26,745 bases of DNA, taken from contig DFEA01000011.1 in the NCBI GenBank assembly GCA_002368575.1, positions 18,593 to 45,337 on the forward strand, in the 5' to 3' direction. The position numbers were made by a program, and so were the translations under genes. Shown here piece after piece: positions 8,722 through 15,524 of this stretch; within the stretch, counting starts at the first letter, position 1, and each line of letters starts with the position of its first letter. The notes beneath the pieces are model-generated. The model made no database searches, was not told the DNA's origin, and worked only from the letters and a program-made list of their open reading frames with translations. The DNA comes from Lachnospiraceae bacterium UBA3814 (GTDB taxonomy: Bacteria; Bacillota; Clostridia; Lachnospirales; Lachnospiraceae).

Positions 8722-10068
8722 CTATGACGTCGCCTCGTATACCACCCTTCCACCGCAGATCGTATACAGGACGCGCCCCCTTAAGGTCCTTCCGAAAAAC
8801 GGGGAATTGACCGACCTTGAGGCCTGCTCCCCCTCCCTTGGTATCCACACCGCATCAGGATCAAAAAGAACGATATCGGCCCTGCGCCCGACCTCGATAT
8901 ATCCCGCATCCAGCCCGTAGACCTCTGCCGGATTGCGGCTCATAAGACGGATAAGCTCCCGAAGGCTTAAATGCCCCTTGCCGACAAGCTCTGAGAGCCC
9001 GAGAGAAAGCGCGGTCTCAAGACCCGTGATCCCGCTCGGCGCCTTCGTAAACTCCAGTGCCTTTTCCTCCCTCGTATGGGGAGCGTGATCCGTAGCGATC
9101 ATATCTATGGTGCCGTCCTTAAGCCCCTCTATGATGGCAAGCCTGTCCTCCTCCGTCCTCAGGGGAGGATTCATCTTGGCATTGGTGCCGTATTTCTTCA
9201 CCGCCTCCTCCGTAAGGGTAAAATGATGTGGAGTAGCCTCGGCATGAATGTCGCCGCCTCTTTTTTTCCCTTCCCTTATAAGCCCGACCGCTTCCCTTGT
9301 GCTGACATGCTGTATAACAAGACGCACTCCTGTTTCCAGGGCAAGCCCGATGTCCCTTTTTACCATGGATATCTCGGCCATCCTGTCAGAGCCGCCGATT
9401 CCCGCAGTCCTGGAGGCCTCTCCCTCATTTATCCCGTTATTCTTAATATACGAAGGGTCCTCCTCATGAAGGCTTGCGGGGACCTTGAGGGGCGCGAGCT
9501 CCTTAAAGGCCCTTTTCAGAAGCTCCCCGTCAAGTACCGGCCTCCCGTCATCCGAAAAGCCTGCCGCCCCGGCCCTTATAAGGGCCTCATAATCAACGGT
9601 CTCCTTCCCCTCCATGCCCTTAGTGAGGTTTGCGACCGAATAAATATTTATACCCTCCGCTGCCGCCCTTTCCAGAACAGCCTTAAGTGTATGTACCGAA
9701 TCAGGACACGGCCTTGTATTTCCCATCATCACGACAGAGGTAAAGCCTCCCTTCGCGGCAGCCTGTGCCCCGGTATGAATATCCTCCTTCGAGGTAAAGC
9801 CCGGATCCCTGAAATGCACATGGACGTCAACCAGCCCCGGAGCCATGACAAGCCCTGCCCCGTTTATCACCCTGATCCCTCTGTCCGGGGACCCGCAGGG
9901 GCTTAAGGAGCCTTCCTCATGCTCCTCTCTGATGCTCATTATGACACCGTCCTTTATAAAGACCTCAGCACACGCTCTGCACTCATTCAGACCGTCCTCA
10001 AGCCTTACATTCTTAATAAGGATGCCCTGGTCCCCGTTTCTGCCCCCGGTCTTACTTTCCTTCTCCAT
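8722..10068 (-). CDS. pyrC: Dihydroorotase
   Basis: PyrC cyclises carbamoyl aspartate to dihydroorotate, the step just before PyrDK. The metal-binding signature HVHFRDPG lies at residues 83-90, and later metal or substrate motifs are seen as S-L-H-E-E, I-Q-H-V-S-T and ATDHAPHT. This marks a type I amidohydrolase-fold dihydroorotase, and at 448 residues the length is usual. The start is uncertain: ATG 10068 is taken because the protein then enters the conserved G-I-L-I-K-N-V-R-L strand after about 15 residues and AGGGG lies 10 nt upstream; ATG 10077 is also possible. The frame is open to 10245, but that part lies inside the leader and terminator. First gene of the minus-strand operon, behind a probable attenuator. 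Confidence 0.94.
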   Translation of the reverse strand: MEKESKTGGRNGDQGILIKNVRLEDGLNECRACAEVFIKDGVIMSIREEHEEGSLSPCGSPDRGIRVINGAGLVMAPGLVDVHVHFRDPGFTSKEDIHTGAQAAAKGGFTSVVMMGNTRPCPDSVHTLKAVLERAAAEGINIYSVANLTKGMEGKETVDYEALIRAGAAGFSDDGRPVLDGELLKRAFKELAPLKVPASLHEEDPSYIKNNGINEGEASRTAGIGGSDRMAEISMVKRDIGLALETGVRLVIQHVSTREAVGLIREGKKRGGDIHAEATPHHFTLTEEAVKKYGTNAKMNPPLRTEEDRLAIIEGLKDGTIDMIATDHAPHTREEKALEFTKAPSGITGLETALSLGLSELVGKGHLSLRELIRLMSRNPAEVYGLDAGYIEVGRRADIVLFDPDAVWIPREGEQASRSVNSPFFGRTLRGRVLYTICGGRVVYEATS

Positions 10069-10144
10069 TACCTTCATGCCCCTATGCCGCAAGTTATCAT
10101 CCGTATCCGCCAATTCCGTCATGGCCCGTAAATGGTAACTGCTG

Positions 10145-10182
10145 AAAAAGCCAGTCCAAATCACGGCTTGATTTAAACTGGC
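10145..10182 (-). terminator. Intrinsic terminator (attenuator) upstream of pyrC
   Basis: On the minus strand two 14-nt arms (10182-10169 and 10163-10150) pair fully, with two G-U wobbles, around the loop AGCCG. A run of five T follows at once. It lies about 75 nt before pyrC and about 90 nt after the probable transcription start, so it can only act on the pyr leader. On the plus strand no T-run follows. Confidence 0.8.
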
Positions 10183-10198
10183 ATTTCTGACTCCCTTA

Positions 10199-10207
10199 TG
10201 GTATAGT
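10199..10207 (+). promoter_or_regulatory. Possible extended -10 promoter for the plsC transcript
   Basis: TGGTATAGT on the plus strand has the TGn-TATAGT form of an extended -10. No good -35 is found 17-18 nt upstream. If used, the plus transcript would start near 10214 and overlap the 5' end of the minus pyr leader for about 55 bp, so the two transcripts would be complementary there. Confidence 0.3.
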
Positions 10208-10275
10208 ATGGTACCGGGGAGCGGTTCACACCGCCGCCCGTGCAAAGCTGCACGGCAGCCACCCGGCTCACGTGC

Positions 10276-10304
10276 AGTATAGCATACTATTGTTTTTTAT
10301 TCAA
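10276..10304 (-). promoter_or_regulatory. Sigma-A-type promoter of the pyr operon
   Basis: On the minus strand TTGAAT (10304-10299) and TATACT (10281-10276) are separated by exactly 17 nt. Transcription would start near 10269-10273 and run toward pyrC. No comparable promoter was seen closer to pyrC. Confidence 0.75.
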
Positions 10305-10320
10305 GACATCAGAGGATAAC

Positions 10321-11073
10321 ATGCTCCGTATCATAATCGCCCTTATTTTTGTAGTACTTATGCTGCTCATCTCGGTTCCCATCTGGCTTATCCTTGAGGT
10401 GGTGGGACTGTTCTCGGCACATGAAAAGGAAATGGCCTCCCTTGCGGTGCTGCGCTTTGCCTTTAATGTAATAGTGCTGATAGCAGGCACCGACGTTACC
10501 TTTATCGGCGAGGAAAACATACCGAAGGATACCGCGGTTCTGTTCGTGGGCAACCACAGAAGCTACTTTGACATAATCCTTCAGGGTACCCGTTTTACCC
10601 GTCCCACAGCCTTTATTGCCAAGAAGGAATTCGGTAAGGTTCCCATTTTCGGGCTCTGGATAAGGAACATACACTGCCTTCTGCTTGACAGGAACGACCT
10701 CAAGCAGGGGATGAAGACGATCTTAACGGCCATTGATTACATAAAGGAGGGGCGCTCGGTCTTTGTCTACCCCGAAGGCACCAGAAACCGGACGGAGGAG
10801 CTTCTGCTTCCCTTTAAGGAGGGAAGCCTTAAGATCGCTACCAAAACAGACTGCCCCATCATTCCCGTGGCGATATCCGGCTCCTCGGCAGTATTCGAGG
10901 ATCAGTTCCCCCGGCTCAAAAGGGCAAGGGTGATAGTCCGCTACGGCAGTCCCATACGTCCTTCCGCGCTTTCAAAGGAGGAGCTTAAGTTCCCCGGCAG
11001 GTATACCGCCGACGTTATCGCAAAAATGCTCACAGAGGATATGCCTCTTCTGGAGAAACGACCGGTCTTGTGA
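10321..11073 (+). CDS. plsC: 1-acyl-sn-glycerol-3-phosphate acyltransferase family protein
   Basis: This is a PlsC-type membrane acyltransferase, expected to acylate lysophosphatidic acid at the inner face of the membrane to make phosphatidic acid. The 250-residue protein starts with a hydrophobic segment of about 25 residues. It then has the catalytic motif NHRSYFD (H79, D84), a substrate-binding F-I-A-K-K-E-F segment and the second motif YPEGTRNR (about 150-157), followed by P-F-K-E-G-S. The start ATG at 10321 has AGAGG about 5 nt upstream; the frame is open to 10240, but those codons lie in the divergent control region. It is followed 11 nt later by the membrane glycosyltransferase-like gene, so the two are probably co-transcribed. 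Exact acyl acceptor not known. Confidence 0.9.
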   Translation: MLRIIIALIFVVLMLLISVPIWLILEVVGLFSAHEKEMASLAVLRFAFNVIVLIAGTDVTFIGEENIPKDTAVLFVGNHRSYFDIILQGTRFTRPTAFIAKKEFGKVPIFGLWIRNIHCLLLDRNDLKQGMKTILTAIDYIKEGRSVFVYPEGTRNRTEELLLPFKEGSLKIATKTDCPIIPVAISGSSAVFEDQFPRLKRARVIVRYGSPIRPSALSKEELKFPGRYTADVIAKMLTEDMPLLEKRPVL

Positions 11074-11084
11074 AAGGATGACTG

Positions 11085-12959
11085 ATGGATAATAAAAAAA
11101 ATAGCAGGTTTGCGGTTTACAGGGCATATTTTCCCTATATCCTCCTCCTGCTCCTTTCCCTTATACTCCTTATAAGAGCCTTTTACAGCTTCTGCTCCTC
11201 CGACGAGCCCTTTTATTTTTCCACAGCCTATCGTTTTTTCCGTGGCGACAGCATCTTCAGGCATGACTGGTTTCCTACACAGCTTTCGGGAGTCATCCTC
11301 CTTCCCTTTCTGTCGCTTTTCATCAACTGCGCCAAAGGCACGGAGGGAGTCCTTCTGTTCTTTCGTATACTCTATCTGATATTCTCCCTTATGAACGCTT
11401 TTCTGGCCTTCAGCCTCCTTAAGCGGCATAAATCCCGTCCTCTCTCCTTTTCCGTCTCGGTCTGCGTGCTTTTCTATGCCCACCTGAATATCGCGACCCT
11501 GTCCTACTATACGATATCGGTCCAGTGCTTTTTTTCCGCAATGCTCCTTATATACCACAGCGAAAAGCTCCCCGAAGGGGACAAAAGAGGGCGGTTTCTT
11601 ATCCCGGCAGGCATTCTTTACGCGCTGTCGGTCCTTGCTCTTCCCACCATGGCTTTGGGATATCTGCTTACCGTTATCTGCCTTACGGCACTTTTACTGT
11701 GGGCGGGGCCACGAAAGGCGCCAGCCTTTAACAGTCCGGGTACAGGGGCGCTTCGGGAAGCGGTGCAAAAGGCACGTCTTAAGGAGCTTATGTCATATAC
11801 CTTTATCGGTATCCTCATACCCGCGGTGGGCTTTTTCATATTTCTTCTTTTCAACGTACCGATAAAGGACTTCATAGCAAACATCCCCTTCGTGCTTTCC
11901 GATGAGGAGCACGGCACCAGCCTTATCTATCCCCTGAAGAAATTTTTCATCGGTATAAACATGGAATACGGGGCTGCCGCCTTTGCAGGGTATCTGCTTA
12001 TAGTCGTAAGCTTTTTTCTTGATGTCCTTCTGCGTATCCGGCCGCGGCTTTTAAAGGAGCTGAAAAGAGAGGACCTTTCAAGGCCTGTTTTTGCGGTCGA
12101 TACAGCCTTATTCATCATGTATTTCATTAAAAGCTACGGTCATACCGGTTATATCCAGACAGCCCTCTGCCTGTTTTCCCTTCCTCTCTTTTTTATGACG
12201 GAAAAAAAGGACCTTACCGCCTTCTTTACCTTTTTCGTAAACGGAATGGTCTTTTCTCTTGTATACAGCTACTCCTCGAACGGGTATCTCTATATCCTCT
12301 CAATGGGACATTTTATCGCCTCTGCGGCAGGCATGATCTTTGTGGCGGACTTCTGCACACAGGTGTTAAAAAGGGAAATACCCGGGCCCGCAGCCTCTGG
12401 GAAGAGCGCGGTAAGCACTCTCATGGCGGGGCTTTGCATTGTGGTCCTTTCAGTTACCGTGCTCCAGACCGCCGCCCTTCGCATCGTTAACGTTTACCGT
12501 GACGCACCCCTTCCGGCGCTGACTGCCCGGATAGAAAGGGGCCCCGGAAAGGGCCTGTATACAACTCCCGGGCATTTAAGACAGTATGAGGAGGTAATGG
12601 AGGTGCTTACGGAATATGCCAATGCTGAAGTATCCGGCGGAAATGATATGCTCTTTATATCAAAGCTCCTTCCCTGGGGATACCTTGTCTCGGATTTAAG
12701 GACCGGAGCCCCCACCACCTGGCGGACCGAGCTCGGAAGCGACCGGCTGAGGGAATACTACAGCTTAAACCCCGACCGCATACCCTCGGTCGTGCTGGTA
12801 CTTGATAAGGAATACGGCAGCTACGATACCTGCGGGGACGTTGTTGCGGACCCCATTCCCAATCTCAGTACGGATAGCGAGGGCTTCCTGCCCGATTACA
12901 TGAAAAAAAACGGCTACAGGGTCATCCCCGTAGCCTGCGGAACTCTTTTCCTGCGCTGA
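11085..12959 (+). CDS. Polytopic membrane protein, putative GT-C type glycosyltransferase
   Basis: The 624-residue protein has a basic N-terminus, a first hydrophobic span (about residues 17-32) and roughly ten further spans, then an extracytoplasmic C-terminal domain of about 160 residues. The first external loop carries C-S-S-D-E-P-F-Y, which matches the acidic D-E motif that marks GT-C lipid-sugar-dependent glycosyltransferases, followed by A-Y-R-F-F-R-G-D. No closer family is recognised. AAAGGA about 8 nt upstream supports the ATG at 11085. It lies 11 nt after plsC and converges on the GT2/FdtA/DegT operon across a shared hairpin. A fitting but unproven role is moving the amino sugar made by that operon from a lipid carrier to a surface glycan. 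Confidence 0.6.
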   Translation: MDNKKNSRFAVYRAYFPYILLLLLSLILLIRAFYSFCSSDEPFYFSTAYRFFRGDSIFRHDWFPTQLSGVILLPFLSLFINCAKGTEGVLLFFRILYLIFSLMNAFLAFSLLKRHKSRPLSFSVSVCVLFYAHLNIATLSYYTISVQCFFSAMLLIYHSEKLPEGDKRGRFLIPAGILYALSVLALPTMALGYLLTVICLTALLLWAGPRKAPAFNSPGTGALREAVQKARLKELMSYTFIGILIPAVGFFIFLLFNVPIKDFIANIPFVLSDEEHGTSLIYPLKKFFIGINMEYGAAAFAGYLLIVVSFFLDVLLRIRPRLLKELKREDLSRPVFAVDTALFIMYFIKSYGHTGYIQTALCLFSLPLFFMTEKKDLTAFFTFFVNGMVFSLVYSYSSNGYLYILSMGHFIASAAGMIFVADFCTQVLKREIPGPAASGKSAVSTLMAGLCIVVLSVTVLQTAALRIVNVYRDAPLPALTARIERGPGKGLYTTPGHLRQYEEVMEVLTEYANAEVSGGNDMLFISKLLPWGYLVSDLRTGAPTTWRTELGSDRLREYYSLNPDRIPSVVLVLDKEYGSYDTCGDVVADPIPNLSTDSEGFLPDYMKKNGYRVIPVACGTLFLR

Positions 12960-12980
12960 ACCAATCATTTCCTGTCTGCG

Positions 12981-13000
12981 CCGATCTGCCCGCAGATCGG
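12981..13000. terminator. Hairpin between convergent genes
   Basis: CCGATCTG and CAGATCGG form a perfect 8-bp stem with loop CCCG, midway between the stops of the plus membrane protein and the minus GT2. The right flank is A+T-rich (ATCATTTACTATTTT) but lacks a clean T-run, so it may be a weak terminator, best on the plus strand. Confidence 0.5.
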
Positions 13001-13001
13001 A

Positions 13002-13943
13002 TCATTTACTATTTTCGCCGTCTCCCCCCTCCACGCAATCTATGAGGAACGGCGGCCTGTTCCTGCTCTCGTCAAGCACCCTCCAGAGATACTCACCCAA
13101 TACACCCAGCATAAGCAGTATCATCCCCGTGGAAAACAGGACAAGACACATGAGCGAAGCCCAGCCCGCGATGGGAGTCCCGACAGCCAGCCTTTCTATG
13201 ATGACGGCGATGATCCATATAAAGGCAATGATCGCGCAGAGTATCCCCATTACAGACATAAAGCGGATCGGAAAGTAGGAAAAGCTCATCATGGAATCAA
13301 GGACAAGCTTGAACTTCTTCGCAAAGGTCCAGCGCGACTTCCCGATCTCCCTCTCCCTCCTGTGAAAATAAACAAGCTTCGGAGAAAAGCCCACCCACAG
13401 CACCTGCAGGGTAAGGGAGGAATTCTTCTCATCCATGCCCAGGATCACATCAATGACCTGCCTGTCAAGAAGGTAGCAGTCAAAGCCTCCCCGGGGCATA
13501 TTTTTATTAATGAATTTCCTTACAATGGTATAGTAGATGCCTGCAAAAAACTTTTTAAGCGCGGGATCCTCCCGCTGCTCCCTGACCGCGTAGACCACCT
13601 TGCTGCCGCGCTTCCAGCCGTCATAAAGCTCAAGGATCAGCTCCGAATCCTCCTGAAGATCGGCCTGCTTTGTAACGGCGCAGTCGCCGCTGCACTCGGA
13701 AAGGCCCGCAAGGATCGCCGCATGCTCGCCGAAATTCCTCGAAAGCCTGACGCACTTCACATTCTGATCCTTCGACCTTATCTCGTTCATGATCTTCCAG
13801 GAATCGTCCCCCGAGCCGTCGTCCACGAAGACTATCTCGTAATCTCCAAGCCTTGATAAGATCTTTGCACGCATATCCTCATAAAGAAGCATAAGGGTAT
13901 CCGCATTATAATAAACCGGGATAATTATAGAAATCCTGCTCAA
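13002..13943 (-). CDS. GT2 family glycosyltransferase with two C-terminal membrane segments (GtrB/DPM1-like)
   Basis: Such enzymes move a sugar from a nucleotide donor to a polyprenyl phosphate. The 313-residue protein opens ISIIIPVYYNADTL, has the donor-binding DDGSGDD (41-47) and ADLQED (94-99), and ends with two strong hydrophobic spans (about 228-250 and 262-285) before a polar tail. In the usual D-A-D-L-Q motif the first Asp is Gln here (K-Q-A-D-L-Q); the key second Asp is kept. The start is TTG at 13943, preceded by GAGGTGG with 4-5 nt spacing; no better ATG exists. It lies 15 nt after the FdtA-like gene, so the donor is probably the dTDP-amino sugar made by the two upstream genes (inference). 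Confidence 0.88.
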   Translation of the reverse strand: MSRISIIIPVYYNADTLMLLYEDMRAKILSRLGDYEIVFVDDGSGDDSWKIMNEIRSKDQNVKCVRLSRNFGEHAAILAGLSECSGDCAVTKQADLQEDSELILELYDGWKRGSKVVYAVREQREDPALKKFFAGIYYTIVRKFINKNMPRGGFDCYLLDRQVIDVILGMDEKNSSLTLQVLWVGFSPKLVYFHRREREIGKSRWTFAKKFKLVLDSMMSFSYFPIRFMSVMGILCAIIAFIWIIAVIIERLAVGTPIAGWASLMCLVLFSTGMILLMLGVLGEYLWRVLDESRNRPPFLIDCVEGGDGENSK

Positions 13944-13958
13944 TAGCCCACCTCATCC

Positions 13959-14387
13959 TTAAACCAGCCGTCCAAGCTCCCTTAAAGCCTCCAGGTATTC
14001 CGTATAGTCACGGATATACTCATTGCCGTCATAATGCTCGCTCGCAAGCACCAGAAGCACCGAATCAGGGGAAAAATCGTACATATCCTTCCATAGCATA
14101 GGCGGAAGGTAAAGCCCCATTCGCGGACGGTTCAGCTCAACAACGGCATTATCCTTACCGTTATCGATCCTTACCCGGGTACTGCCTGCCACATTTATCA
14201 GGACAAACTCCGACCTTCTGTTGGCATGCCGTCCCCTGACTACGGAAGGATCGCTTCCGTAAATATAAAAAACTCTCTTTACATCAAAGGGGACGTCAAT
14301 GCCTCCGCATTCCGCGACCACCAGGTTTCCCCTTTCATCCCCGTATTCACCAAATTCTATGATCCTGTACTGATCCTTAATATTCAT
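13959..14387 (-). CDS. FdtA/QdtA-like (WxcM-like) cupin, sugar 3,4-ketoisomerase family
   Basis: Characterised members isomerise dTDP-4-keto-6-deoxyglucose to the 3-keto sugar before amination. This 142-residue protein has the single cupin pattern: Y-G-D-E-R-G-N-L-V near residue 15, then RGRHANRRSEFVLINVAGS (51-69), and Y-L-P-P-M-L-W-K-D-M-Y-D-F. Proven isomerases usually have HAH where this has HAN, so one of the two active-site histidines is Asn; the precise product is therefore uncertain. The ATG at 14387 overlaps the aminotransferase stop as ATGA, with GGGAG close upstream. The linked DegT aminotransferase is the expected next enzyme. Confidence 0.82.
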   Translation of the reverse strand: MNIKDQYRIIEFGEYGDERGNLVVAECGGIDVPFDVKRVFYIYGSDPSVVRGRHANRRSEFVLINVAGSTRVRIDNGKDNAVVELNRPRMGLYLPPMLWKDMYDFSPDSVLLVLASEHYDGNEYIRDYTEYLEALRELGRLV

Positions 14388-15487
14388 GATCTCCCAAACC
14401 TGTTAAGGCAGTCAATGACACGGCTCTGCTCCTCATCGGTAAGCCCGTTGTACATCGGTATCGAAAGCACCGTATCCGCGTAGCTCTCCGTGACCGGAAA
14501 GCTTCCCTTCCCGTATCCCAGATACCCGTACGCCTCCGATAAGTGCGGCGGGATCGGGTAATGTATTATAGTCATTATCCCCTGTTCCTCAAGATATTTC
14601 CGAAGCTCATCCCGCTTTTTACACCTGATGACATACTGATGATAGATATGATCGCAGCTCTCCCGTTTTTTAGGAAGGGTGAGCAGGGGATTGTCTATCT
14701 CCCGGTCATACCTCTCCGCCAGAGCCTGCTTTTCCGAATTAAGCTCCTTTGCATGCTTAAGCCTGACCCTTAAAAGCCCTGCCTGTATCTCATCGAGCCT
14801 TGAGTTCATCCCTACGACTTCATTATGATAGCGCTTCTCACTGCCGTAATTCCTCAGTACCCTTATCCTTCCGGCAATCCCCTCATCATCGGTCACTATA
14901 CAGCCCGCGTCTCCGAAGGCCCCGATGTTCTTTGAGGGATAGAAGGAAAAGCATCCGATGTCCCCGAAGGTCCCGCTCATCCTTCCCCGAAAGCCCGCCC
15001 CGTGAGACTGGGCACAGTCTTCTACAAGCTTAAGCCCGTGCCTTCTGCAGATATCCGTTATCCTGTCCATCCCGGCCGCCTGCCCGTAAAGATGCACCAC
15101 GAGCACGGCCCTGGTCCTGTCGGTTATCCTCTCCTCTATAAGGTCCGCGTCCGCCTGGTAGAACCCGTCAGGCTCCACAAAAACAGGCGTCGCTCCGTTT
15201 ATGGTGATCCCCATAACGCTTGCTATATAGGTATTGGCCTGAACGATCACCTCGTCCCCCTCGCCTATGCCAAGCGCCCTGAAGGCAAGGATCAGCGCGT
15301 CCAGACCGCTTGCGACCCCGACACAATGCTTCGACCCGGTAAAGGCGGCATACTCCTCCTCAAAGGCGGATACCTCCTTTCCAAGGATATACCAGCCCGA
15401 TCTCAGCACCTTAAGCGCCTTATCCTCAAATTCCTTCTGATATCTGAAAAAGCCCCTGTCCAATCTGTTAGTCTGTATTGTCTCCAT
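14384..15487 (-). CDS. DegT/DnrJ/EryC1 family sugar aminotransferase (FdtB/QdtB-like)
   Basis: This PLP enzyme of 367 residues would aminate a keto-sugar nucleotide, most likely at C3 given the FdtA-like partner. It has the SFYPSKNIGAFGDAG motif with the PLP lysine at 186, the EDCAQSHGA segment (Asp157, Gln160) that holds the cofactor ring, and N-terminal V-A-S-G-L-D-A-L for the phosphate. ATG at 15487 is the only sensible start, yet it lacks a good ribosome binding site (only AGGCG) and lies just 7 nt after a TATAAT box, suggesting a leaderless or nearly leaderless message. Its end overlaps the FdtA-like gene. RmlA and RmlB, which would supply dTDP-4-keto-6-deoxyglucose, are not in this window. 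Confidence 0.92.
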   Translation of the reverse strand: METIQTNRLDRGFFRYQKEFEDKALKVLRSGWYILGKEVSAFEEEYAAFTGSKHCVGVASGLDALILAFRALGIGEGDEVIVQANTYIASVMGITINGATPVFVEPDGFYQADADLIEERITDRTRAVLVVHLYGQAAGMDRITDICRRHGLKLVEDCAQSHGAGFRGRMSGTFGDIGCFSFYPSKNIGAFGDAGCIVTDDEGIAGRIRVLRNYGSEKRYHNEVVGMNSRLDEIQAGLLRVRLKHAKELNSEKQALAERYDREIDNPLLTLPKKRESCDHIYHQYVIRCKKRDELRKYLEEQGIMTIIHYPIPPHLSEAYGYLGYGKGSFPVTESYADTVLSIPMYNGLTDEEQSRVIDCLNRFGRS

Positions 15488-15494
15488 AACGCCT

Positions 15495-15524
15495 ATTATA
15501 ATAACAGAAGTCAGTCAAGGTCAA
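15495..15524 (-). promoter_or_regulatory. Promoter of the aminotransferase-cupin-GT2 operon
   Basis: On the minus strand TTGACC (15524-15519) and a perfect TATAAT (15500-15495) are 18 nt apart. The -35 overlaps the glpK stop codon. The start codon of the aminotransferase follows only 7 nt after the -10. Confidence 0.7.

Larger units (their letters stand above)
10069..10273 (-). promoter_or_regulatory. Structured leader of the pyr operon with probable attenuation
   Basis: The minus transcript from the promoter at 10276-10304 would carry about 200 nt before pyrC. Reading downward, it can form CCGUGC-AGCUUU-GCACGG, then GCGGU-GUGA-ACCGC (a GNRA-type loop). Both are enclosed by CCGGG (10266-10262) pairing with CCCGG (10218-10214), giving a possible three-way junction. 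A rival hairpin pairs CUCCC (10221-10217) with GGGAG (10195-10191) and uses part of the same CCC. The GGGAG is also the Shine-Dalgarno site of a three-codon ORF, M-P-V-stop (10184-10173), which runs into the 5' arm of the terminator at 10145-10182. Seen directly: the complementary segments, the site and its 6-nt spacing. Inference: that these folds compete and respond to a signal. No known riboswitch or PyrR consensus was recognised. Confidence 0.55.

Noticed and set aside
9076..9906. 276-residue plus-strand open frame
   Set aside because: Antisense to pyrC, rich in Arg/Pro/Gly as expected from reading a G+C-rich gene backwards; no motif.
10210..10273. Known riboswitch class in the pyr leader
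   Set aside because: I compared the hairpins with memory of purine, THF, ZTP, c-di-GMP and guanidine types and with the PyrR site; none fits, so only a structured leader is reported.
10941..11558. 205-residue minus-strand open frame
   Set aside because: Antisense to plsC and the membrane protein; very Lys/Glu-rich shadow of hydrophobic codons.
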